The notes below the pieces were generated by a model. It did no database searches, was not told the origin of the DNA, and was given only the letters and a program-made list of their open reading frames with translations. The position numbers were made by a program, and so were the translations under genes. Of a stretch of 40,517 bases of DNA, positions 17,132 through 24,095 are shown one piece after another (the stretch's first letter is position 1; the number at the start of each line of letters is the position of its first letter). Location: the NCBI GenBank assembly GCA_900759005.1, contig CAAEUQ010000146.1, positions 1-40,517 on the forward strand, in the 5' to 3' direction. This stretch comes from Clostridia bacterium. Lineage in GTDB: Bacteria > Bacillota > Clostridia > Christensenellales > Aristaeellaceae.

Positions 17132-19216
17132 ATGAGCAAAATCAAGGAAATGTTCGGCAGCATGGTGTTTAACGATTCCGTCATGAAGGATCGCCTGCCT
17201 CACGAGGATTACAAGGCGCTTCGCCGCGCGATTCAGAGCGGGCGCGAGCTCGATCGCGATATCGCGGACGTGGTTGCCAACGCGATGAAGGATTGGGCGA
17301 TCGAAAAGGGTGCGACGCATTTCACCCACTGGTTCCAGCCGATGACCGGAATCACCGCCGAAAAGCACGAAGCGTTCCTGACTCCGGTGAGCAACAGCGA
17401 AGTGATCATGGAATTCTCTGGAAAGGAGCTCGTGCGCGGCGAATCCGATGCGTCGTCGTTCCCGTCCGGCGGCCTGCGCGCGACGTTCGAAGCCCGCGGC
17501 TATACCGCATGGGATCCTACCTCATACGCGTTCATCAAGGATCGCACGCTCTGCATCCCGACGGCGTACTGCTCCTTTACCGGTCAGGTGCTCGATAAAA
17601 AAACGCCGCTTCTGCGCTCCATGCAGGCAATCAATATTCAGGCGAAGCGCATCCTGAAGCTCTTCGGCGATGAAAGCGTTTCGCGCGTGTTCCCGACCTC
17701 GGGTCCGGAACAGGAGTATTTCCTGATCGATCAGGAGATGTTCCTGAAGCGTCCTGACCTTCGATTCACCGGCAGAACGCTCTTCGGCGCGCGCCCGGCG
17801 AAGGGACAGGAGATGGACGATCAGTTCTATGGCGCGCTGAAAGCCCGCGTGTCGGATTTCATGCGCGATCTGGACGAAGAACTGTGGAAAATCGGCGTGT
17901 TCGCGCGCACGGAGCACAACGAAGTCGCGCCTGCGCAGCATGAGCTCGCGCCGGTATTTACCGATGTAAACGTTGCCGCCGATCATAATCAGCTTACGAT
18001 GGAGCTGATGCAGAAGCTTGCGCGGAAGCACGGGCTTGCGTGCCTTTTGCATGAAAAGCCGTTCGACGGCGTAAACGGCAGCGGCAAGCACAACAACTGG
18101 TCGCTTTCGACCGATACGGGCAAGAACCTTCTGAATCCCGGCAAGAATCCGGCGAGCAATGTGTCGTTCCTTTTGTTCATGTGCGCGGTTATTCAGGCGG
18201 TGGACGAGCATCAGGATCTGCTACGCATCGCGGCCTCGTCCGCGGGAAATGATCATCGTCTGGGCGGCAACGAAGCGCCGCCGGCGATCATTTCGATGTT
18301 TGTCGGCGATGACATCGCCGCGATTCTCGACGCGATCGAGCATAAGGCGGATTTCAATCCCGACGATATGGGCATGATGGACGTCTGCCTCGGCACGATT
18401 CCGAAGTTTAAGCGCGACGCGACCGACCGCAATCGCACTTCGCCGTTCGCGTTTACCGGAAACAAGTTTGAATTCAGAATGCCCGGTTCGTCGTTCTCGA
18501 TTTCGGGACCGAATACGGTGATGAATACGATTGTCGCAGACGTTCTGAAGCAGTTTGCGGACGAGCTCGAAAGCGCGGAGAGCTTCGACTATGCGGTAAT
18601 GCATCTGATTCGCCGTACGATTCGCGAGCATAAGCGCATCATCTTTAACGGCAACAACTATACTTCCGAATGGGTTGAGGAAGCGCGCCGCCGCGGTTTG
18701 GTGAATTTCGATAACACGGTCGATGCGATGACCCACCTCGCGGACGAGAAGAACATCGAGCTGTTTGCGCGCCACGGCATTTACACCGAAACCGAGCTGC
18801 GCTCGCGGCAGGAAATCTTGCTCGAGGAATACGTAAAGGTCGTTCACATTGAGGCGCTGACCATGCTGGACATGGTTCGCCGCGAAATTCTGCCCGCCGT
18901 TTCGCATTTTACGAGCAATCTCGGTGCGGCGGCGAAGGCGAAGATGGACTTGAATATCCCCGCCGATTACGAAATCGGCACGCTTTCCCGCCTTTCCAAA
19001 TTGATGACGAAGATGTACGAGGGCGCGGAAAAGCTGAACGAAGCGCTTGAAAACGCGCCGGCGGACGACGCACTGGAAACCGCGCGCTACAGCCGCGATC
19101 AGGTGCTTCCGGGAATGCGCGCGCTGCGTGAAGCGGTCGATTCCGCAGAGCTGATCACCGGCGCAAAAGACTGGCCGTACCCGACGTACGGAGAGATGCT
19201 GTTCAGCGTCATGTAA
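17132..19216 (+). CDS. glnN: Glutamine synthetase type III
   Basis: ATP-dependent synthesis of glutamine from glutamate and ammonia, the GSIII class. The 694-residue length, the MFGSMVFND opening, SGGLRATFEARGYTAWD, GPEQEYFLID (metal-binding Glu), EVAPAQHELAPVF, GSGKHNNWSLST and FEFRMPGSS are all diagnostic. It is usually a homododecamer in the cytosol. The ATG at 17132 is preferred over one at 17123 because AAGGG (17118-17122) is 9 bases upstream of the former and touches the latter. A TATAAT at 17097-17102 lacks a clear -35, so transcription may start here or run through from the upstream operon. No glnB or glnR is seen. Confidence 0.95.
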   Translation: MSKIKEMFGSMVFNDSVMKDRLPHEDYKALRRAIQSGRELDRDIADVVANAMKDWAIEKGATHFTHWFQPMTGITAEKHEAFLTPVSNSEVIMEFSGKELVRGESDASSFPSGGLRATFEARGYTAWDPTSYAFIKDRTLCIPTAYCSFTGQVLDKKTPLLRSMQAINIQAKRILKLFGDESVSRVFPTSGPEQEYFLIDQEMFLKRPDLRFTGRTLFGARPAKGQEMDDQFYGALKARVSDFMRDLDEELWKIGVFARTEHNEVAPAQHELAPVFTDVNVAADHNQLTMELMQKLARKHGLACLLHEKPFDGVNGSGKHNNWSLSTDTGKNLLNPGKNPASNVSFLLFMCAVIQAVDEHQDLLRIAASSAGNDHRLGGNEAPPAIISMFVGDDIAAILDAIEHKADFNPDDMGMMDVCLGTIPKFKRDATDRNRTSPFAFTGNKFEFRMPGSSFSISGPNTVMNTIVADVLKQFADELESAESFDYAVMHLIRRTIREHKRIIFNGNNYTSEWVEEARRRGLVNFDNTVDAMTHLADEKNIELFARHGIYTETELRSRQEILLEEYVKVVHIEALTMLDMVRREILPAVSHFTSNLGAAAKAKMDLNIPADYEIGTLSRLSKLMTKMYEGAEKLNEALENAPADDALETARYSRDQVLPGMRALREAVDSAELITGAKDWPYPTYGEMLFSVM

Positions 19217-19240
19217 GCAAACAGAGAGGAATAGAGAATC

Positions 19241-20170
19241 ATGATTACGACGATATCGCTCAATCCCAGCATCGATCGAACGGTCAATGTCGAAAAATTC
19301 GTGCCCGGCGGGCTGAACCGCGTCGTCAGCGCGCACAGCGTCGCAGCGGGCAAGGGTATCAACGTCGCGCTTACCGCATCGGCGCTGGGCGTCGCGAGCG
19401 AATGCATCGGTTTTATGTATCGCGAGGGCTCGAAGCTGTTTGAAAAGCGGCTGATGGTCGGCGGCGTTGAATACAATTTCGTCTGGTGCGACGGCAGCGT
19501 CCGCACGAACGTCAAGGTGTTCGACCAGTCGACCGGCACGATTACCGAGATCAACGAATCCGGCGCGCGCGTTTCGGAGGACGATCTCAAGCGTATGACC
19601 GATTTGGTCGCGCTGCACGCGGAGAATACGGATTACCTCGTGCTCGCGGGTTCGCTCCCGCCCGGATGCCCGCCGGATTACTATCGAACGCTGATTCAGA
19701 CCGTCGAGGGGCTCGGCTGCCGCTGCGTACTGGATGCGGATGGCGATCGGATGCGCTACGGTCTGGAGGCTTGCCCGTTCATGATCAAGCCCAATCGCTA
19801 TGAACTTGAACTGATGACCGGCAAAAAGCTGAATTCACTTAAGGAAATCCGCGATGCAGCGCAGAAGTATCTGGATATGGGCGTGTCGGTCGTCACGGTG
19901 TCACTTGGCAGCGAAGGCGCGCTGATTACCGACGGCGACGAAACGCTGTATGCGCCGAAGCTTGCGCTCGATGTGAAATCCACCGTCGGCGCGGGCGACG
20001 CTATGGTTGCGGGACTTACCTGCGGATTCATCGGAGATAACGAGCTGGAGGACGCGTTCCGAATGGGCGTTGCCTGCGCCTCCGCGCGCTGCGCCACAGA
20101 AAGCTATCGCGTGATCGACAAAACCGAATACAAACGCCTGCTCGATCAGGTCAAAATCGAGCGCGTGTAA
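19241..20170 (+). CDS. fruK: PfkB-family hexose kinase, 1-phosphofructokinase type
   Basis: ATP-dependent phosphorylation of fructose-1-phosphate (or tagatose-6-phosphate) at the cytosolic entry to glycolysis. ISLNPSIDRTV opens the protein, AGKGINVA (36-43) is the first PfkB signature region, LAGSLPPG (135-142) lies in the middle and STVGAGDAMVAG (247-258) carries the catalytic Asp253. The 309-residue length is typical. It follows glnN by 24 bases with AGAGGAA upstream and is closed by a strong terminator. The usual partners fruA (PTS) and fruR are absent, so the true substrate could be another phosphosugar. Confidence 0.85.
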   Translation: MITTISLNPSIDRTVNVEKFVPGGLNRVVSAHSVAAGKGINVALTASALGVASECIGFMYREGSKLFEKRLMVGGVEYNFVWCDGSVRTNVKVFDQSTGTITEINESGARVSEDDLKRMTDLVALHAENTDYLVLAGSLPPGCPPDYYRTLIQTVEGLGCRCVLDADGDRMRYGLEACPFMIKPNRYELELMTGKKLNSLKEIRDAAQKYLDMGVSVVTVSLGSEGALITDGDETLYAPKLALDVKSTVGAGDAMVAGLTCGFIGDNELEDAFRMGVACASARCATESYRVIDKTEYKRLLDQVKIERV

Positions 20171-20174
20171 AACG

Positions 20175-20203
20175 AAAACCGCCTCAGAAAGGGGCGGTTT
20201 TTG
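20175..20203 (+). terminator. Rho-independent terminator after the PfkB kinase gene
   Basis: The 9-bp stem AAAACCGCC (20175-20183) / GGCGGTTTT (20193-20201) with a 9-base loop runs into a T-tract, 5 bases after the stop codon. Confidence 0.88.
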
Positions 20204-20249
20204 CAAAAATGAAAGGAGAAATTCGCCTGCGCATTTGAAATGAAAGAAT

Positions 20250-20291
20250 GAAAAACTGCTCGCGGCGCTCCCCAAGTCGATCGCCGCGAGC
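20250..20291 (-). terminator. Minus-strand hairpin terminator upstream of the zinc-ribbon gene
   Basis: A perfect 10-bp GC-rich inverted repeat, GCTCGCGGCG (20258-20267) and CGCCGCGAGC (20282-20291), with a 14-base loop. Read on the minus strand it is followed by AGTTTTTCATTC, like an intrinsic terminator. No T-run follows on the plus strand. It sits before, not after, the plus-strand gene 20336-20560. A transcript of the minus-strand gene at 20567-21097 would therefore cross that gene in antisense before stopping here. Confidence 0.6.
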
Positions 20292-20335
20292 GTACGGAGA
20301 ATTTATGAAACGTATATCCGAAAGGAGCGTGCAAA

Positions 20336-20560
20336 ATGATCCCCTATCAGGCTTTTATGAAAAACGCCGCGCTGCGTAAGAACGTGTTCCGGCCGAACGG
20401 CGAAAATGATCACGAGCATTGCGTGATGTGCGGTGCGAAATTCTCATTGCGCGAAGGCGACCTTCACGCGGGCTTCACGACATTCGATGGCGCGCACTGG
20501 GTTTGCCCGGAATGCCTGAACGCGTATCGGGATGAATATCGCTGGACGGTGCAGGATTGA
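20336..20560 (+). CDS. Small four-Cys zinc-ribbon-like protein
   Basis: A 74-residue protein with HCVMCG (Cys29, Cys32) and HWVCPEC (Cys57, Cys60), a CxxC-x24-CxxC pattern expected to bind one zinc ion as a treble-clef or zinc-ribbon fold. There is no signal peptide and no recognised family, so the function is unknown. A clear GAAAGGAG site lies upstream of the ATG. Its stop is 6 bases from the stop of the converging gene. The leader (20204-20335) contains the hairpin described at 20258-20291. Confidence 0.72.
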   Translation: MIPYQAFMKNAALRKNVFRPNGENDHEHCVMCGAKFSLREGDLHAGFTTFDGAHWVCPECLNAYRDEYRWTVQD

Positions 20561-20566
20561 ACGGTT

Positions 20567-21097
20567 TCAGCCTTCATATTCAATCTGAATCTCAAACGGC
20601 ATTTGCGCGTCGGTGGATTCGTCGTTGTCCCAGATGTGGCAGACATATTCTTCCGGCGCGCCGAGCACGATGAAATAGATCTCTAGCGCGCCGTCCGGAA
20701 TGTCGAAGGCGATTTCGCCTTCGGATTTGGAGTGCATTTCGCTGTAAACGCGCGTTCCGTCCTCGAGCAGCGCGACAAAGCCATAGCGCCAGCCGGGAGC
20801 GGCGCTCGTCTGGTTGAACGTCCGCGTTTTGCCAATCCGGTTTTCTTCCGCAGCTTCGTCGCCGATCACGTATTTGCCCGGATCCTCATCCGCCAGCGGT
20901 AAGCCCACCGGCAAACCGCGAAAGCGCACGGCAACGCGCGAATGCTCGGAAGCGTTCAGGCGAATCGCCGCAAATCCGTTTGCTTCCGGACAATCGGCGT
21001 AAGCGATTCGCTGCCATCCGTCCGCAGGATAGAGCGTCGCGTCGTAGCGCCCCTGCCAGTCGTCCGCATATTCGCGCGCGGCGGCGAAATCGAAGAT
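20567..21097 (-). CDS. Conserved beta-sandwich domain protein, apparent ATC start
   Basis: The reading frame encodes FDFAAAREYADDWQGRYD, then WQRIAYADCPEANGFAAIRL and an ending GAPEEYVCHIWDND then MPFEIQIE. That ending resembles the C-terminal sandwich of secreted DUF6055-type proteins, but here with no signal peptide, about 176 residues. No ATG, GTG or TTG is available upstream of residue ~57. The upstream frame opens after a TGA at 21158-21160. A promoter at 21133-21161 and an AGGAGG at 21106-21111 place initiation 8 bases further on, exactly at an in-frame ATC (21095-21097). Starting at GTG 20929 would discard a third of the conserved-looking protein. It could be a rare AUC start, a sequencing error or an early-stage pseudogene. 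Confidence 0.6.
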   Translation of the reverse strand: MFDFAAAREYADDWQGRYDATLYPADGWQRIAYADCPEANGFAAIRLNASEHSRVAVRFRGLPVGLPLADEDPGKYVIGDEAAEENRIGKTRTFNQTSAAPGWRYGFVALLEDGTRVYSEMHSKSEGEIAFDIPDGALEIYFIVLGAPEEYVCHIWDNDESTDAQMPFEIQIEYEG

Positions 21098-21132
21098 CGA
21101 TTTGTCCTCCTGAAAGCAAAAAGATTGCGCAT

Positions 21133-21161
21133 ATGATATACCATTTTCAAGGAAATTTCAA
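21133..21161 (-). promoter_or_regulatory. Promoter of the ATC-start gene
   Basis: On the minus strand TTGAAA (21161-21156), 17 bases, TATCAT (21138-21133). The expected transcript start near 21126 lies about 15 bases before AGGAGG, so upstream in-frame codons cannot be translated from this transcript. Confidence 0.65.
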
Positions 21162-21224
21162 GCGGCTGCATCGTGATGTTTTTTGCCCGCCCGCCATACA
21201 TTTTCAAAACGGAGGTGGGGGAAA

Positions 21225-21731
21225 GTGAATGCGGGATGTCTTCTGATGGTCGGCGAAAACGAAGGGCGGGTGCTTGCGGCGCGGCTGCGCGCGGGCGGAA
21301 TCGGTGTGGTGCGCGTAGAGACGAATACGGGCATTCAGGAAGCGGCGCTCGACGGGCTCAGGTGCGCGCGCGGAAAAGAGCGGACGATGATCGCCGCTTC
21401 GGGCGAAAAGGTGTGGGCGGCGCTCGCGCTTGCGGCACGGATGAACATCGATCGGCTTGCGCTGATCAATCCGTGTCCAGCCGAATGCGCTGAAACGCGC
21501 AAAATGCAGTTTTTTGCGATGCGCAATCTGTTTTTCTGTGTATCGGACGTGCTCGTGATCGAACGGGGAGACGGGCGCGCGTTTGACAGAACCGTTAAGC
21601 GCCTTTCCAATTCGCGCGTTTGGCGGATGACCGGCGCGACGGAAGCGGAAATCATGGATTGGACGGAAGAATTTCTGAAATGCGCCGATTTTTCTGAATG
21701 CGAAGGGCAAATTTCCGCGCGTCAGGCTTGA
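21225..21731 (+). CDS. Conserved hypothetical alpha/beta protein
   Basis: A 168-residue cytosolic protein. The start is GTG 21225, with CGGAGG 9 bases upstream; an earlier in-frame ATG at 21183 has no ribosome site. The sequence alternates strands and helices (LLMVGENEGRVLAARLRAGG, then EKVWAALALAARMNIDRLALINP). An ASGEKVWAA stretch is loosely like a hydrolase nucleophile elbow, but no catalytic triad is evident. I do not recognise the family. It is divergent from the gene at 20567-21097. Confidence 0.65.
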   Translation: MNAGCLLMVGENEGRVLAARLRAGGIGVVRVETNTGIQEAALDGLRCARGKERTMIAASGEKVWAALALAARMNIDRLALINPCPAECAETRKMQFFAMRNLFFCVSDVLVIERGDGRAFDRTVKRLSNSRVWRMTGATEAEIMDWTEEFLKCADFSECEGQISARQA

Positions 21732-21755
21732 ACGAATCGTTTTTTGGGGTATAAT
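21728..21755 (+). promoter_or_regulatory. Promoter of the small membrane protein gene
   Basis: TTGAAC (21728-21733), 16 bases, TATAAT (21750-21755), overlapping the stop codon of the preceding gene. Confidence 0.6.
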
Positions 21756-21783
21756 GAAGAAAAAACAGTAAGGAGAGAAAACG

Positions 21784-21966
21784 ATGGAAAGGAACCGGGA
21801 GAGACGGGTCATAATGAGTATGGTGGAATTTGTGTTCCTCGAGGTGCTGCTTGTTACTCAGTGCGGAATTAAGGTGTCCGCGCTGTCGTTCATTCCTGCT
21901 GCGCTGGTGTATGCATTGATCTGGGGCGCGTTCGACAAGGTTTTCAGCAAACTGAGCGGGAAATAA
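21784..21966 (+). CDS. Small two-helix membrane protein
   Basis: A 60-residue protein with a positively charged start (MERNRERR), two hydrophobic segments (about 14-30 and 35-50) and a charged end (FDKVFSKLSGK). AAGGAG lies 10 bases before the ATG and a clear -10 box is present upstream, which supports a real gene despite its size. No family is recognised; the function is unknown. A separate promoter follows for the next gene. Confidence 0.6.
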   Translation: MERNRERRVIMSMVEFVFLEVLLVTQCGIKVSALSFIPAALVYALIWGAFDKVFSKLSGK

Positions 21967-22009
21967 GCGGCGATTTACAGGAAAAGTTTGGTCCGTATCC
22001 TCGAATGGG

Positions 22010-22037
22010 TTGCGAAAGCGCTTAAAGTGTGTATAAT
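22010..22037 (+). promoter_or_regulatory. Promoter of the parvulin lipoprotein gene
   Basis: TTGCGA (22010-22015), 16 bases, TATAAT (22032-22037), 39 bases before the ATG. Confidence 0.6.
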
Positions 22038-22075
22038 AGAAAGGGTAAACCATTGCTATGGGAGGAACGATTAGG

Positions 22076-23491
22076 ATGAAACACACTTTGAAGGCGCTGA
22101 TCGCGCTGCTCATGCTCGCGGCGGTGCTGCTGACCGGCTGCTCCGGACAGTCGGACACGATGAAGAAGATCGAAGATCAGAGGAAATCGCTCGAGGAGAG
22201 ATTCAAGACGGTGATCGCCGAATACGACGGCGGCACGATCACGATGATGGATGTTCTGCCGAGCTTCTATTCGATGTACAGCTACTATTACCAGCTGTAT
22301 TCCATGTTCGGCATGACCGTTGACGACGACATGATCAACGAGCTGAAGGATCAGACCGCGCGCTACGCCGTACAGTGTCGCGTGGTGGAAGCGGAATTCG
22401 AGCGCCGCGGTCTTACGCTGGACAAGACCGAAGAGGAATACAACGCCGAGGCGGATAAGAACTACAACGATCAGCTCGAATCCTGCATTCAGCAGATCAC
22501 CAGCGGCACCGACGAGGAGAAGAAGGCGAACGCCGAACTGATTCTCTACAGCCAGGGTCTGACGATTGAATCCAATCGCAAGCAGACCATCCTGAACGCG
22601 AAGATCGACAAGGTCGTTTCCGCGGTTGAGGACGAAGCGCCGAAGCCCACCGAGGACGATATCAGCGCGTATTACACTGAGAAGCTCGCGGAGGACGAAA
22701 AGACCTATACCGAAACGCCCAACGGCGTTGAGACCGCGATGACGGACGGCAAGGCGGTTTGCTGGATGCCCGAGGGCTATCGCACCGTTAAGCACGTGCT
22801 GGTCATTCCGGAAAGCGACGTTTTGAAGGCTGTAACCGATGCGCGCAGCGCGCTGAAGACTGCGCAGAATCAGCTTTCTACCCTTGAAACCGAGCTTGCG
22901 AATGCGACGGCAGCGCCCGCTGAAACCGAAACCGCCGCGCCGGAAGCGACTGAAGCGGCTGCGACCAAAGCGCCGCGCACCGCGGAAGAGATTCAGGCGG
23001 ACATCGATGCGAAGAAGGCGGAGTTGCCCGATCTCGAAAAGGCGGTTGCCGATGCGGAAGCCGCGTGCCTTGCGTCCGTGAAGGAAAAGACGGATAGCGT
23101 TTATGCGGCGCTCGAAAGCGGCACGGACTTTGATTCCGTGATGGCTGAGTATGGCGAGGATCCCGGCATGAAGAGCGAGCCGAACAAGACCACCGGCTAT
23201 TATGTCCGCTCGGATTCGAGAATTTGGGATTCCAAATTCACCGAGGGCGCGATGGCGCTTGAAAACGTCGGCGATTACTCCAAGGAGCCGATCATTTCGT
23301 CCAGCGGCGTGCACATCATCTATTACGCTTCCGACGTAACGTCCGGCGCGGTGCCGTTCGAATCGGTTCACGATGCGCTGTACGCGGAGAAGGAGGAATC
23401 GCTGCGCACCGAGCACATGGCGGATGAGCTTGCCAAGTGGGTCGAGGCGGTCAATCCCGTTTATCATCTGGATAAGTGGACTTTCCAATAA
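22076..23491 (+). CDS. Parvulin-type (PrsA/SurA-like) peptidyl-prolyl isomerase lipoprotein
   Basis: A 471-residue extracytoplasmic foldase. The lipobox LLTGC puts the lipidated residue at Cys22. An N-terminal helical chaperone region (about 30-235) follows. The parvulin domain begins with RTVKHVLVIPE (236-246) and resumes at about 337 with the helix ending ALESGTDFDSVMAEYGEDPG and GVHIIYY. The ~90 residues between are an insertion: a helix, an Ala/Glu/Thr/Pro-rich linker (276-300) and a charged coiled-coil-like helix (302-335). The ATG at 22076 is chosen because GGAGGA (22061-22066) precedes it; an ATG at 22058 lies before that site. A strong terminator follows. It probably folds secreted proteins such as the wall enzymes encoded nearby. 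Confidence 0.82.
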   Translation: MKHTLKALIALLMLAAVLLTGCSGQSDTMKKIEDQRKSLEERFKTVIAEYDGGTITMMDVLPSFYSMYSYYYQLYSMFGMTVDDDMINELKDQTARYAVQCRVVEAEFERRGLTLDKTEEEYNAEADKNYNDQLESCIQQITSGTDEEKKANAELILYSQGLTIESNRKQTILNAKIDKVVSAVEDEAPKPTEDDISAYYTEKLAEDEKTYTETPNGVETAMTDGKAVCWMPEGYRTVKHVLVIPESDVLKAVTDARSALKTAQNQLSTLETELANATAAPAETETAAPEATEAAATKAPRTAEEIQADIDAKKAELPDLEKAVADAEAACLASVKEKTDSVYAALESGTDFDSVMAEYGEDPGMKSEPNKTTGYYVRSDSRIWDSKFTEGAMALENVGDYSKEPIISSSGVHIIYYASDVTSGAVPFESVHDALYAEKEESLRTEHMADELAKWVEAVNPVYHLDKWTFQ

Positions 23492-23503
23492 TCCAATAGA
23501 CTG

Positions 23504-23536
23504 CGGCGGAACCGAAAATCGGTTCCGCCGTTTTTT
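23504..23536 (+). terminator. Strong rho-independent terminator
   Basis: An 11-bp perfect stem CGGCGGAACCG/CGGTTCCGCCG with loop AAAAT, followed by six T residues, 12 bases after the parvulin gene. Confidence 0.95.
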
Positions 23537-23549
23537 ACGCAATCGATCA

Positions 23550-23578
23550 TTGACAAAATCATTTGGTTGTACTACCAT
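23550..23578 (+). promoter_or_regulatory. Promoter of the marR-ABC operon
   Basis: TTGACA (23550-23555), 17 bases, TACCAT (23573-23578). The -10 box is a 4/6 match and lies inside the palindrome at 23566-23599. Confidence 0.7.
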
Positions 23579-23599
23579 CTATTTAGATGAACGTACAAC
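23566..23599. promoter_or_regulatory. Nested palindromic operator, likely MarR binding site
   Basis: Outer arms GTTGTAC (23566-23572) and GTACAAC (23593-23599) and inner arms CATCT (23576-23580) and AGATG (23585-23589) share one centre, giving 12 symmetric pairs in 34 bases. It covers the -10 region and the likely transcript start, as expected for an autorepressor site. Confidence 0.7.
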
Positions 23600-23618
23600 T
23601 ATTTCCGAAGGGGATACA

Positions 23619-24095
23619 GTGGACGTGACGGAACGGAAAATTACGAAGATCGCGCGCGAACTGAGCGCGTTTACAGTGCAAACCATGAAAGCCGACGGCG
23701 TGGGCACGGCGGAATTCGATTTCATTCACCTCGTGCGCCACAATCCGGGCATTACGCAGGCGGAAATCTGCGATCGACTTCGGATGGACAAGGGCGCGGC
23801 GGCGCGCAGAGCCGCAAACCTGGAAGCGAAGGGCTATCTCGTTCGCCGTGAGAATCCCGAGGACGGTCGCAGCAAGCTCATGTATGCGACGGAAAAGGCG
23901 GAATCGCTGAAAAATTCAAAGGCGCGTATCGAAGCGGTGTTCTATGAATGGCTGATCGAGGAGCTTTCGGAGGAAGAACGGAGCGCGTTCTGTGAAACGC
24001 TCGAAAAGCTGTACCAGCGCTCCAAGCATGAAAGCCGGACAGGATTTCAGAATGTGAAACAGCGGATTGCAGAGGGCGAATGCGATGAGGAATGA
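23619..24095 (+). CDS. MarR-family transcriptional regulator
   Basis: A 158-residue winged-helix regulator. ITQAEICDRLRMDKGAAARRA (two stretches, about 45-65) is the helix-turn-helix, and NPEDGRSKLMYATEKA (79-94) is the beta-wing with the conserved Asp-x-Arg. The first and last helices form the dimer interface. The start is GTG 23619, with GAAGGGG 6-8 bases upstream. It overlaps the first ABC gene by 11 bases, so it almost certainly represses the exporter operon and itself through the palindrome at 23566-23599, released by a ligand the pump exports. The ligand is unknown. Confidence 0.88.
   Translation: MDVTERKITKIARELSAFTVQTMKADGVGTAEFDFIHLVRHNPGITQAEICDRLRMDKGAAARRAANLEAKGYLVRRENPEDGRSKLMYATEKAESLKNSKARIEAVFYEWLIEELSEEERSAFCETLEKLYQRSKHESRTGFQNVKQRIAEGECDEE

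Noticed and set aside
20258..20335. Riboswitch or leader peptide upstream of the zinc-ribbon gene
   Set aside because: The hairpin lacks a plus-strand T-tract and no known riboswitch core is visible; a short frame beginning at 20250 runs into the gene out of frame without a convincing ribosome site.
22022..23578. A 518-codon minus-strand open frame opposite the parvulin lipoprotein gene
   Set aside because: It crosses a strong terminator, has RLGR-type repeats caused by the GC-rich codon pattern, and matches no family.
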